A DNA stretch of 43,454 nt from positions 1-43,454 of IMG/VR virus record IMGVR_UViG_3300037010_000881; one strand, given 5' to 3'. The position numbers were made by a program, and so were the translations under genes. The DNA comes from a virus. The notes beneath the pieces are model-generated. The model made no database searches and had not been told where the DNA came from. It was given only the letters and a program-made list of their open reading frames with translations. Below are positions 16,259 through 23,451 of this stretch, in pieces; position 1 is the first letter of the stretch; each line of letters opens with the position of its first letter.

Positions 16259-16280
16259 ACTATTCCTTAAAATAAAAAGT

Positions 16281-16305
16281 AAAAAGGAGCATTAAGCCCC
16301 TTTTT
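16281..16305 (-). terminator. Weak intrinsic terminator after folE2
   Basis: On the minus strand AAAAAGGGGC and GCTCCTTTTT flank a five-base loop with one G-U wobble and a trailing T run. It may reduce read-through from folE2 into the queD-like gene. Confidence 0.55.
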
Positions 16306-16308
16306 AAA

Positions 16309-17337
16309 TTAACAAAGACCGTTAGGTATACCTTTCCAAGCTACCGCAATAGCATTCCATGGATGTAATGACTCTTGGTGACTAATACCAATACTAAAAT
16401 CAGATATCTTACCCGAATCATACCAAACATCAAGCGACTCGTACAGTAAACGTACGGCATCTTCACTAAATAATAAGTTAGAACCGTTCAGTTCAGCAAA
16501 AGCCTGCTCATCACGACGTTTAACTACAATTTGTACTTCTGTCGGTAATTGTTTTCTACACAACTCAACGATATCTTCAATCCATACAACATTAGCAGGA
16601 TCGAATTGTACTTTAACCTTTGCAATAGATCTTTGGCTATGAGCATTAGCTGCTGCTTTACGATAGTTGCGAGCATTGTGAGATAATTCAAAACTACATG
16701 GACATGTAGACGAATACACATAATCTACCGTCAAATAAAATTTGAATCCTTCCCCTTCATGGTATTGACCTTCAATTTCTGTACGATATGCAATGTGCCC
16801 CACCATTTTTTCCTTACTGATGATAGTGCCATCGGAAAGGGTGTCTACTGAAGTTGCGTCACGTACTGACCCTTCACTGATTGGTTCAAGTTCCTTACGA
16901 GTGCGCAAAGCTTCTTGGTGCCACGGATATTTGAATCGGAGTTTGCAGTACGCGTGTTTGCTGCCTTGTTTTGTAGCAAGATTGGTAAGAGCATTCTTAA
17001 TCCCCTCGATAGAAAGTTGACCTTCAATAGTATCATGCATAATCAAGTACAAACGGCTCAAATTCAATCCTTTAGCTTCAGTACTATCTAAAGAACAGTA
17101 CAAAGAAGCCTCGGATTGTAATACTTGGGTAGTACCATCTCTACGTAGTAGACGTACAGGAAGATCCACTGGAGCTATACCAACTTTTTGGATAGGAACG
17201 CGTTTACCTGGAATTACAGGTAAAATTTGAGGATCTGGCAAATCCGCATCAAGTGGGTAAAAATCTGAATCATACGAAAAAATAGTATCTGGCATTTTTT
17301 CACTATAATCTGTATGACGAATTGGGTTGTAATTCAT
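16309..17337 (-). CDS. folE2: GTP cyclohydrolase IB (FolE2)
   Basis: FolE2 converts GTP into dihydroneopterin triphosphate, the first step towards 7-deazaguanines and folate. The 342-residue protein contains the family hallmarks TCPCSFELS at 211-219 (metal-binding Cys), NAHSQRS at 231-237, RDEQAFAELNGS near 275-286 and ESLHPWNA at 322-329. It is longer than many bacterial FolE2 proteins, with an N-terminal extension of about 45 residues. The start follows AAAAGGAGT. A sigma70-like promoter lies just upstream, so it leads the queD-like/queD-like/dpdA unit. Confidence 0.9.
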   Translation of the reverse strand: MNYNPIRHTDYSEKMPDTIFSYDSDFYPLDADLPDPQILPVIPGKRVPIQKVGIAPVDLPVRLLRRDGTTQVLQSEASLYCSLDSTEAKGLNLSRLYLIMHDTIEGQLSIEGIKNALTNLATKQGSKHAYCKLRFKYPWHQEALRTRKELEPISEGSVRDATSVDTLSDGTIISKEKMVGHIAYRTEIEGQYHEGEGFKFYLTVDYVYSSTCPCSFELSHNARNYRKAAANAHSQRSIAKVKVQFDPANVVWIEDIVELCRKQLPTEVQIVVKRRDEQAFAELNGSNLLFSEDAVRLLYESLDVWYDSGKISDFSIGISHQESLHPWNAIAVAWKGIPNGLC

Positions 17338-17369
17338 TAGTAACTCCTTTTTAATTAATACTGGGTGAT

Positions 17370-17399
17370 ATTATACACTAGTTTTATCGTTTGATACAA
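17370..17399 (-). promoter_or_regulatory. Sigma70-like promoter of the 7-deazaguanine unit
   Basis: On the minus strand TTGTAT and TATAAT are 18 bases apart, about 35 bases before the folE2 start. A similar TTGTATCA...GATAAT pair precedes the P-loop kinase gene. Confidence 0.6.
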
Positions 17400-17432
17400 G
17401 CAAGGTAGAGTTAATTGATTCAACTGAAGTTG

Positions 17433-17998
17433 TTAAACCATGTCTGACTGCTGTGTTTTTACAAAGGTTTCCACTTCGATTTTACTATCATGCACAATAT
17501 CTTCCATGGTACGAATAAATTCTTCTTGCAAGTACGAAAATTTGTTGGTATATTTTGTAGGTGAGAATCTAATTTGGTTACGACTTCTCGTAACGCAGTC
17601 TTAGAAACTGTAGTAGCTTTTGTTAATGCTTACAATTCGTTACTAATCTTCTGCACCTCACTAATAGCCTTCTTAAACTCTCGATACACATTATTTGTGC
17701 ATCGAACTCTATCATTTTCCATGTTAATAGTTGGACACATCTCTATTACTGATGTTACAACTGGTGCTCGTTCTAATGTAATCGGAATTCCATCTCCATT
17801 ACCCACCGAGGATACAAATCTTGCCCACTGAGCTTCAGATATATTAAATCGTACTATTTGTTCCTTATTACTATAATGATCAGCATTATAATCTCGAGTT
17901 AGTACTGCTCTACTTATTTCAACCGAAAGGTATTGTTCGTGCGTTAATGCTGAGCCAAATAACGTTCTTCCTTTTTCCAGATGATGTTCTAAATACAT
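17433..17998 (-). pseudogene. Broken phage gene (in-frame stop and frameshift)
   Basis: The intact N-terminal frame (17998 to 17630, 122 codons) contains the conserved-looking FNISEAQWARFVSSVGNGDG and ends NEL-stop. Directly after that TAA the same frame continues ALTKATTVSKTALREVVTKL to QNIPTNF, and then the -1 frame carries on FSYLQEEFIRTMEDIV to QQSDMV at 17433. Together they look like one protein of about 188 residues with a helical C-terminal half, interrupted by one stop codon and one lost T in a T run. A truncated 122-residue product may still be made. Function unknown. Confidence 0.6.
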
Positions 17999-18120
17999 TA
18001 ATTAAGCCAAACGTATCGTGATTGTAGTCCATACGAGAAACTATCGTGGGAGCTTGTGCTAGCTGTTGGTATTTCATTAGTCACAATTTCACTTGGTGGT
18101 TTATGAGGGAATTCCCTCAC
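17998..18120 (-). CDS. Possible 40-aa coupled small protein
   Basis: A GTG at 18120 opens MREFPHKPPSEIVTNEIPTA ... SRYVWLN, and its TAA overlaps the ATG of the next gene as TAATG, the junction style used throughout this genome. There is no clear ribosome-binding site, and the start lies in a small TGAGGGAATTCCCTCA palindrome. Function unknown; it may not be translated. Confidence 0.4.
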   Translation of the reverse strand: MREFPHKPPSEIVTNEIPTASTSSHDSFSYGLQSRYVWLN

Positions 18121-18123
18121 ATA

Positions 18124-18729
18124 TTAAAGATTGAGTAAATCGGTAATAAATTTACTACGGCTCAGAGTGGATCTAGTTTGAACATCTATAATTGATGTTC
18201 GTTCTTGAAGGATCGGTGTAGAGATGATATTTAGTCTCGATTTTGATGTCATTTGTTGGGTAAATTCTTGCATCGTTAAATCGACTAAAGTGCTGTAGTG
18301 TTTATTAGATGCTCGCACACCATCATTTTCGATAGAGAAGTGGCCTGCAGTTAGATAAAATACCATATCGTAGGATTGTTGATACATCATGCATCTATTG
18401 TAGTAATCTTCCATCCAAGAATTGAAGGTATTATCTTTACCTAACGCAACTAAAGCATACGTGAATAAATCAGCGTAAGTTCGCTCAGTAAATACGATTT
18501 CAGACGATTCCATCGCTTCCTTTTCATCAAGGAACTTTCTACGAATGATTTCTTCTTGGAATTTCATAGTCAACTCTGGATGAATATTGACGTCATTCAA
18601 TGAAACATTCCATTCTGTTAAAATGGAACGGGATGTTTTTCGACTAACCACGGAATGACCAGTGTTGCGTAGTTCGTTTAATAAGGTACTTTTTCCACAT
18701 CCTTGTGAACCCGATACTGCAGCCAGCAT
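18124..18729 (-). CDS. P-loop nucleotide/nucleoside kinase-like (AAA_28 type)
   Basis: The ATG at 18729 is preceded at the right distance by GGAG; an in-frame TTG upstream is not needed. The product begins MLAAVSGSQGCGKSTLL, a Walker A P-loop, followed by an FTERTYADLF element that resembles the DR/lid region of small kinases. In length (about 201 residues) and order it resembles phage AAA_28/NadR-kinase-like proteins or deoxynucleotide kinases. The substrate cannot be told. A TTGTAT-18-GATAAT promoter-like pair lies upstream, after the terminator at 18794-18820. Confidence 0.65.
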   Translation of the reverse strand: MLAAVSGSQGCGKSTLLNELRNTGHSVVSRKTSRSILTEWNVSLNDVNIHPELTMKFQEEIIRRKFLDEKEAMESSEIVFTERTYADLFTYALVALGKDNTFNSWMEDYYNRCMMYQQSYDMVFYLTAGHFSIENDGVRASNKHYSTLVDLTMQEFTQQMTSKSRLNIISTPILQERTSIIDVQTRSTLSRSKFITDLLNL

Positions 18730-18753
18730 AATAATCTCCAATAAATTTACTGA

Positions 18754-18785
18754 AGTGTATTATCTACTACATACGAACACTGATA
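18754..18785 (-). promoter_or_regulatory. Promoter-like pair before the P-loop kinase
   Basis: On the minus strand TTGTAT and GATAAT are 18 bases apart, about 25 bases before the ATG at 18729, and downstream of a terminator. It shares TTGTATCA with the folE2 promoter. Confidence 0.45.
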
Positions 18786-18793
18786 CAACAATT

Positions 18794-18820
18794 AAAAAAA
18801 GGCGATTAATCGCCTTTTTA
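18794..18820 (-). terminator. Intrinsic terminator after the acidic gene
   Basis: GGCGAT/ATCGCC arms are flanked by A and T runs. It overlaps the stop codon region of the gene ending at 18818. Confidence 0.8.
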
Positions 18821-19621
18821 ATTCGGAAGACCTGAAATGTAGAGTAATTGTGCGTTTCCTAAAGTTATCAATTCATAACTTTGGGTATTATCAGGAGACC
18901 TTACGTGGTTATCTGGTATATCCGTACCAGCAATAATTGCTTTTTTAATATCTATTGAATTTTGAATATGGTCACCAATGTTGTATATCCACAATTCTTT
19001 AAACGTACCATCCGGTGTCTGACGTTTGTATACCAGATGAGCTCCTTTGACAGTACGTATGGACCCCATTTTGTTAGGATCTTCAGATGGGATATCATTA
19101 GATATTGAGCTGCCGCCTATAGTGGCATCATCGTTAGTTGACATTTCGTCAGATACGAAATCTGGCTCAGTATCCAATTGCTCGTGTGGAGTATCACTGA
19201 TTTCACCACCAAATGAAGTTTCATTATCGAATGGGTTGTGCGTATTACCTGCTCCATCGTACGGTAATATTGACTCATCGTCGGAGTCATTCTCAACACC
19301 AATTGGTAAATCATTAGTAATATCATCAAACTCCTTAGGAACATCTTCATCAGAATCGCCCGACATATTGCTATCAAGTGTAGTAATCCCTAATTTTTTG
19401 AGAGATTGTAATGCTTTAATAATTTGGTCGATGCTAATTGAGGAGTCATCAGGTAATTCTGCATCTAAATCCGCAATATCCGAATCTGGAACTATACCAA
19501 TATTTGGATCAGATGGGTCATCTTCTGTAGCATCAATCATGGAGGTTGAAGTAGGCATAATTTTTCGGTCACCGAAAAATGCATTCATCTCCACTAACAT
19601 TTTATTGAATGGTTGTGTCAT
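18818..19621 (-). CDS. Highly acidic protein, possibly virion or scaffold
   Basis: In this 267-residue protein a long middle region (about 30-185) is dominated by Asp, Glu, Ser and Pro (for example DDPSDPNIGIVPDSD) and is probably disordered; the C-terminal 75 residues look folded (GAHLVYKRQTPDGTFKELW). It forms its own unit: an exact T4-like late promoter core lies 30 bases upstream and a terminator follows. That points to late expression and perhaps a prohead-core or internal role, but no family is recognised. Confidence 0.55.
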   Translation of the reverse strand: MTQPFNKMLVEMNAFFGDRKIMPTSTSMIDATEDDPSDPNIGIVPDSDIADLDAELPDDSSISIDQIIKALQSLKKLGITTLDSNMSGDSDEDVPKEFDDITNDLPIGVENDSDDESILPYDGAGNTHNPFDNETSFGGEISDTPHEQLDTEPDFVSDEMSTNDDATIGGSSISNDIPSEDPNKMGSIRTVKGAHLVYKRQTPDGTFKELWIYNIGDHIQNSIDIKKAIIAGTDIPDNHVRSPDNTQSYELITLGNAQLLYISGLPN

Positions 19622-19650
19622 GGTTGTAACCTTATGGTAAATATCATTTG

Positions 19651-19660
19651 GTATTTATAT
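19651..19660 (-). promoter_or_regulatory. T4-like late promoter core
   Basis: The minus strand reads ATATAAATAC, containing the exact TATAAATA core, 30 bases before the start at 19621. Confidence 0.6.
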
Positions 19661-19697
19661 CCAACAATAAATATATGAATAATAGGAGGTACATACT

Positions 19698-20111
19698 ATG
19701 TCCACAAGAAAACAAAAAAATTCGCTACTGATTGAATCACATCCACGTGGGTATAAAGGGTATCCGTTTATTACATTAATTCAATACCAAGATCAGACGT
19801 TATTAGCCATAGTCGACAATATGGATGATGAAAAAATTATGGCTTATGTGTTGGACTTTTGTGGTCCTGAGGGAGTCGATGAGCAGCAAATGATTACTAT
19901 AGCAATCAATTGGTTTCAAAATCACAGAGACCAATATCCTATTAGTATTGAATTTGCAAAACATAATATGTTGGGAGAAACCTCAAAACTGTTTCGAATA
20001 CTTAATATAAATTACGTTACCCGATATATTGGACCAGCTAACGTATTTACTATCAATCAATGTCAGACTGTGAAGAGACGTAAGAGAAAACCCCTACCTA
20101 CTTCTGATTAA
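19698..20111 (+). CDS. Conserved-looking hypothetical protein (137 aa)
   Basis: The start has an excellent ribosome-binding site (AGGAGGT, seven bases before ATG). The product reads like a compact alpha/beta protein (GYKGYPFITLIQYQDQTLLAIVDNMDDEKIMAYVLDF) with a basic tail (KRRKRKPLP) that could bind nucleic acid. It is one of few plus-strand genes and overlaps the 3' end of the convergent gene at 20098. No family is recognised. Confidence 0.6.
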   Translation: MSTRKQKNSLLIESHPRGYKGYPFITLIQYQDQTLLAIVDNMDDEKIMAYVLDFCGPEGVDEQQMITIAINWFQNHRDQYPISIEFAKHNMLGETSKLFRILNINYVTRYIGPANVFTINQCQTVKRRKRKPLPTSD

Positions 20112-20394
20112 TCAAATCGATTCCAGCTGGAGTTAATTTGAAACTGTCGATCAAACCCTCATCCGCTAATTGTTTAACACCGAGTTGTGTAATTTTAACT
20201 CCATCTGCTGTAACGTTAATCATTCTCTGCTGTACTAAAAATTCACCTGCAGCCATAGCTTTAATATCCCCTTTCATTATCTCGGTAGCAGCTTCAGTAG
20301 ATATTTGTTGTGCCTGGTATATCTTTAGTAATATGGAACGTTGTTCGTTTGTTAGTTTTTCATTAGCTGCAATATGTAATTCCATTAATTTCAT
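20098..20394 (-). CDS. Small hypothetical protein, winged-helix-like (98 aa)
   Basis: It starts within the stop of the DnaE-like fragment (ATGA). Its pattern of helices followed by ADGVKITQLGVKQLADEGLIDSFKLTPAG suggests a winged-helix-like fold, but this is only pattern reading. It is last in the replication unit. Confidence 0.55.
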   Translation of the reverse strand: MKLMELHIAANEKLTNEQRSILLKIYQAQQISTEAATEIMKGDIKAMAAGEFLVQQRMINVTADGVKITQLGVKQLADEGLIDSFKLTPAGIDLINQK

Positions 20395-20969
20395 ATGATT
20401 CCCGCTTGTATTAAGTGTAATTGTAAAACAATATTATATGCGTAGGCGATTGCATGGCTACGTTTGAATGAATATTCATCCGAATCTAATCGTGCATATA
20501 ACTTGGTAGCTCGTACTGTTTCTGGATCCGTTATATAATCTTCTAACAAATCTCTTCTTCCAGGTCTAATTAGAGCCAGAGTATCAGCTAATGCTTGAAT
20601 AGAAGTAGGACGTACTCTATTTATTAAATCAAAATGGTTTTTGATATGGAATAGTTTGGCAACAATATCTTTATTTAACAACAACTTCCAGTTTGGTGAG
20701 ATTTTCATCAGTTTACGAATTTCATTCTTGGTATTAAAATCGTCCAAAATACCAAGATGTAAGAAATCTATTTTAAAATATCCCAATTCTTGAGCTTGTT
20801 TATGTGGTATTGCTGCCAAATCTGTTATAGGATCCTTTGGAATATTTTGAAAATATGCCCCACAAGGATGTTTCACTAACTCATTACCTTTTTGCATGGA
20901 AGCTCTTACTACGCTATTAAAATACTTGGTTGGATCAAAATTAGTAGGTAAGTCAATATCAATATCCAT
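20391..20969 (-). CDS. DnaE (PolIII alpha)-like palm fragment, C-terminal part
   Basis: The 192-residue product begins MDIDIDLPTNFDP, matching the PDIDIDF motif of DnaE whose second and third Asp bind catalytic metal. HPCGAYF (34-40) and GYFKIDFLHL (63-72, third catalytic Asp at 68) follow, then TLALIRPGRR and FKRSHAIAYAYNIVLQLH, as in the DnaE palm and fingers. It lacks the PHP, thumb and C-terminal domains and is far shorter than DnaE (about 1160). Its missing upstream motif is in the gene at 25236. It may be half of a two-subunit polymerase-like enzyme or a relic with another role. Confidence 0.75.
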   Translation of the reverse strand: MDIDIDLPTNFDPTKYFNSVVRASMQKGNELVKHPCGAYFQNIPKDPITDLAAIPHKQAQELGYFKIDFLHLGILDDFNTKNEIRKLMKISPNWKLLLNKDIVAKLFHIKNHFDLINRVRPTSIQALADTLALIRPGRRDLLEDYITDPETVRATKLYARLDSDEYSFKRSHAIAYAYNIVLQLHLIQAGII

Positions 20970-20973
20970 TATA

Positions 20974-21699
20974 TTATATTTCCAATTCTTTAATACAAGC
21001 TAATACAAACGATACAGTTTTTGGATCATTATTGAATTTCTTTTTCCAAAAATTAGAATCTATCATATTCTCTAAAATCGTTAACTGTTCTTCTGACAAT
21101 TTATTTAAAAAGGCTGCAAATTTACGGCTTTTTAGTAAAATCCAAGGAGATAATTTTCGTTCCCGAATCAACTGGATTATCTCGTTATTTGAGCACACTT
21201 CAAACACTTTACCAACATCACACTCGTATTCGTCTGCTAAATCTTGTAAAACTTTGGTGGTAATTTGAATACTAGTCAATGGATCAATATGGTATTCCAT
21301 ATGCTCCAAGTATATCGCATATGCCCTATCATCTGTCCATAAGTCAGGAGAGATGTTTTTACTATTCATAACCTGGATATAGACGTCTACGGATGGTAGT
21401 TTAACTGCTTTACAGAACTTAGCAAAACGTAAGAATGATTCATAAAAACGAGACTGTGAGAATGTATCGATCGTAGGAATAGACCTTCTATTAGTATGCA
21501 TCCATTTTGCATAAAAGCGATATGATGCTTGTCCCAGAGGAGTCTTTAACTGATCTTTTCTCGTTTTAACAGGACATACGTGCGCAAAGTATGCCTGTTC
21601 TCTAGTGTAGTTCTTATGGCAATAAGTGCACTCAAATCTAGTATCAGACAGAACCTTTGTTTTTGGACTTGAGCTCTGCTTTAATTTTGGTGAGTTCAT
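20974..21699 (-). CDS. Hypothetical protein with N-terminal zinc finger
   Basis: In this 241-residue protein CTYCHKNYTREQAYFAHVC (about residues 24-42) has the spacing of a zinc finger. The rest is helical with many aromatic and charged residues. It overlaps the clamp-loader small-subunit gene by about 56 bases and precedes the DnaE-like fragment, so a replication or transcription role is plausible. No convincing ribosome-binding site is seen at the ATG, and the true start may lie slightly downstream. Confidence 0.6.
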   Translation of the reverse strand: MNSPKLKQSSSPKTKVLSDTRFECTYCHKNYTREQAYFAHVCPVKTRKDQLKTPLGQASYRFYAKWMHTNRRSIPTIDTFSQSRFYESFLRFAKFCKAVKLPSVDVYIQVMNSKNISPDLWTDDRAYAIYLEHMEYHIDPLTSIQITTKVLQDLADEYECDVGKVFEVCSNNEIIQLIRERKLSPWILLKSRKFAAFLNKLSEEQLTILENMIDSNFWKKKFNNDPKTVSFVLACIKELEI

Positions 21700-22144
21700 C
21701 TGATTGTTTACCTAAATATTGTGCGATATCTAAAATAGTTTCGTCAGAAAGTAATGGGAATGCGTCTTTTGCATGAGTCGCATTATATCCCCAAAACTCC
21801 TGTATTAGTTTAATACAATTGGGGGCGCTTACACTCTTCTTCTGTACCTTGGCCCAAGTGTATCGTTGGCTCCTACCGTCCGTTACCGAACATAAAAGTT
21901 TAAAAACTAATTCTTTGTGATTATTTCCTAACGAAAATACAAACCGATTTACCCTATTGTTCAATCGGTATATTACCTTAGTTTGTTTAGTTCCTAACAT
22001 CCATTTCATTAACACGTACGGTTGAATAGATTTTTGTTGTTCTATATTTAGGGACTGAAAATACTCAAAATCATTGTGATTGATTCTATCGAGTACTTGG
22101 AATATATCTAGCGCGTAAGATTTAGCCTTAGGTGTTGGTGACAT
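21644..22144 (-). CDS. Clamp-loader small subunit, gp62-like
   Basis: In T4, gp62 forms a clamp loader with four gp44 subunits. This 166-residue protein has features seen in gp62-type proteins: IQPYVLMKWMLG near residue 39-50, a VNRFVFSLGNNHKELVFKLLC stretch near 65-85, and a helical C-terminus. It overlaps the preceding gene and sits one gene from the gp44-like ATPase, as expected. Similarity is by pattern and context, as gp62 proteins diverge strongly. Confidence 0.65.
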   Translation of the reverse strand: MSPTPKAKSYALDIFQVLDRINHNDFEYFQSLNIEQQKSIQPYVLMKWMLGTKQTKVIYRLNNRVNRFVFSLGNNHKELVFKLLCSVTDGRSQRYTWAKVQKKSVSAPNCIKLIQEFWGYNATHAKDAFPLLSDETILDIAQYLGKQSDELTKIKAELKSKNKGSV

Positions 22145-22457
22145 TAGGTACTCCTAACACGGCATTGCAAAATTTGCAATGGATATGTCCATCTTTGTAT
22201 ATTAACAGATCCGTAGGATGAACACAGAACTGCACCATTTCTGTGCGTAATGTATTCAAATTATCATATAGAGGTATCAATAATGCATTGGCTTCAATAA
22301 TTTTGTCTTCCAATACGGAAATATTGTTTGTAATTAAGCGTTCAATGGCTTTGCGTTTCCGATTCCATGCTGCAATCTCTCCTTTTGTTGCATGACTAGC
22401 TACAATCTTTATAGCCTCTTGAATTTGCTTCATATCTGGATTATTTTCTTGGTTCAT
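22128..22457 (-). CDS. Small zinc-ribbon-like hypothetical protein (109 aa)
   Basis: A helical, probably coiled-coil N-terminal 75 residues are followed by CVHPTDLLIYKDGHIHCKFC, which offers Cys/His ligands for one zinc. The gene lies between the two clamp-loader subunits and overlaps the second. Function unknown. Confidence 0.6.
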   Translation of the reverse strand: MNQENNPDMKQIQEAIKIVASHATKGEIAAWNRKRKAIERLITNNISVLEDKIIEANALLIPLYDNLNTLRTEMVQFCVHPTDLLIYKDGHIHCKFCNAVLGVPNVTNT

Positions 22458-22458
22458 T

Positions 22459-23388
22459 TTATACCTCGGATAAACGTACTACCAATGCGGTAGCGTTGAT
22501 TAATGGATCACTACATATGGAATGTCGATACAGATATTCTGCAATCTGTACATATGCAAATTTTTGGTTGTTTATATCTGAAAATTTAGGACTACGGTTA
22601 AGGTTTTGATATACACAACGGTAAAAATCTTCCCAATGCTCAGTATCCAAATTAGGTAATACTATATCTCGCATTTCGTACCATTGATCTAATATCATTA
22701 ATTCAATCAGTTTGGATTGAAACTCAGCATTTTCTGAAGTACCAATTATTGGTAATAATGTTCCAGACATACTATTTTGCTGAACCAAATTGATTGTTTT
22801 ACGAATATCTGGATAGCATACATCCACATAATCTTTAATCAAAGTTGGATCGTACTTTATATTTTCTGTATCTAAAATAAATTTAATACGTTGTATTACA
22901 TTTGCTTTAGAGTGCGCCTTGAAACGAAAGTGCTGGAAGCGAGATTTTAGAGCCGGAGTAATTTTTTGCTCATGGTTGCATGTAAAAATGAACCGAACAT
23001 AATCTGAATGGGATTCCAAAATATCTTTAAGTCCGTCTTGTGCAGCTAATGATAACCTATCTGCCTCCTCGACTAGTACAATTTTGAAGTCACCAGCCGC
23101 GAATAACATAATAAATTTACTAATTTTCTCACGCACTATTTCGACAGAATTTTCAATAGACCCGTTAACGGTTAGTACATCATTTTGATCAATACCCATT
23201 TCTTGAATGAGAAGTGCCGCAAGTGAAGATTTGCCAGTGCCTTGTATTCCTGATAGGAGCAAATGTGGAATAGACTGACTGAGGAGGAACTTAATGAATG
23301 TAGATTTTTGAGAGTTATCTTGAAACAGATAATCTTCGACTTCTGTTGGACGATATTTTTCGCACCAAATAGCATGTAACAACGACAT
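22459..23388 (-). CDS. Clamp-loader ATPase, gp44-like
   Basis: This is an AAA+ ATPase that would load the sliding clamp for phage replication. From the ATG at 23388 (MSLLHAIWCEKYRPTEVEDYLF, preceded by AGAGGA) the 309-residue protein has Walker A GIQGTGKS at 47-54, Walker B VLVEEAD at 104-110, a sensor-like FTCNH near 135-139 and the SRF arginine finger at 149-151. The upstream in-frame start would run back through an 18-bp hairpin, so I rejected it. That hairpin contains the ribosome-binding site and may control translation. Confidence 0.9.
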   Translation of the reverse strand: MSLLHAIWCEKYRPTEVEDYLFQDNSQKSTFIKFLLSQSIPHLLLSGIQGTGKSSLAALLIQEMGIDQNDVLTVNGSIENSVEIVREKISKFIMLFAAGDFKIVLVEEADRLSLAAQDGLKDILESHSDYVRFIFTCNHEQKITPALKSRFQHFRFKAHSKANVIQRIKFILDTENIKYDPTLIKDYVDVCYPDIRKTINLVQQNSMSGTLLPIIGTSENAEFQSKLIELMILDQWYEMRDIVLPNLDTEHWEDFYRCVYQNLNRSPKFSDINNQKFAYVQIAEYLYRHSICSDPLINATALVVRLSEV

Positions 23389-23391
23389 AAA

Positions 23392-23443
23392 AATCCTCTT
23401 GATAGTAACAATCAATACATTGTACGTTACTATCAAGAGGATT
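23392..23443 (-). promoter_or_regulatory. 18-bp hairpin sequestering the gp44 ribosome-binding site
   Basis: AATCCTCTTGATAGTAAC and its exact complement flank a 16-base loop and fill almost the whole 63-base gap. In the mRNA the 3' arm contains AGAGGA, the ribosome-binding site of the gp44-like gene, and ends in U5 directly at AUG. Confidence 0.75.
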
Positions 23444-23451
23444 ACAACTGG

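Noticed and set aside
19047-19640. Plus-strand frame of 197 codons
   Set aside because: It is antisense to the acidic protein gene; its Ser-rich translation is the mirror of Asp/Glu codons.
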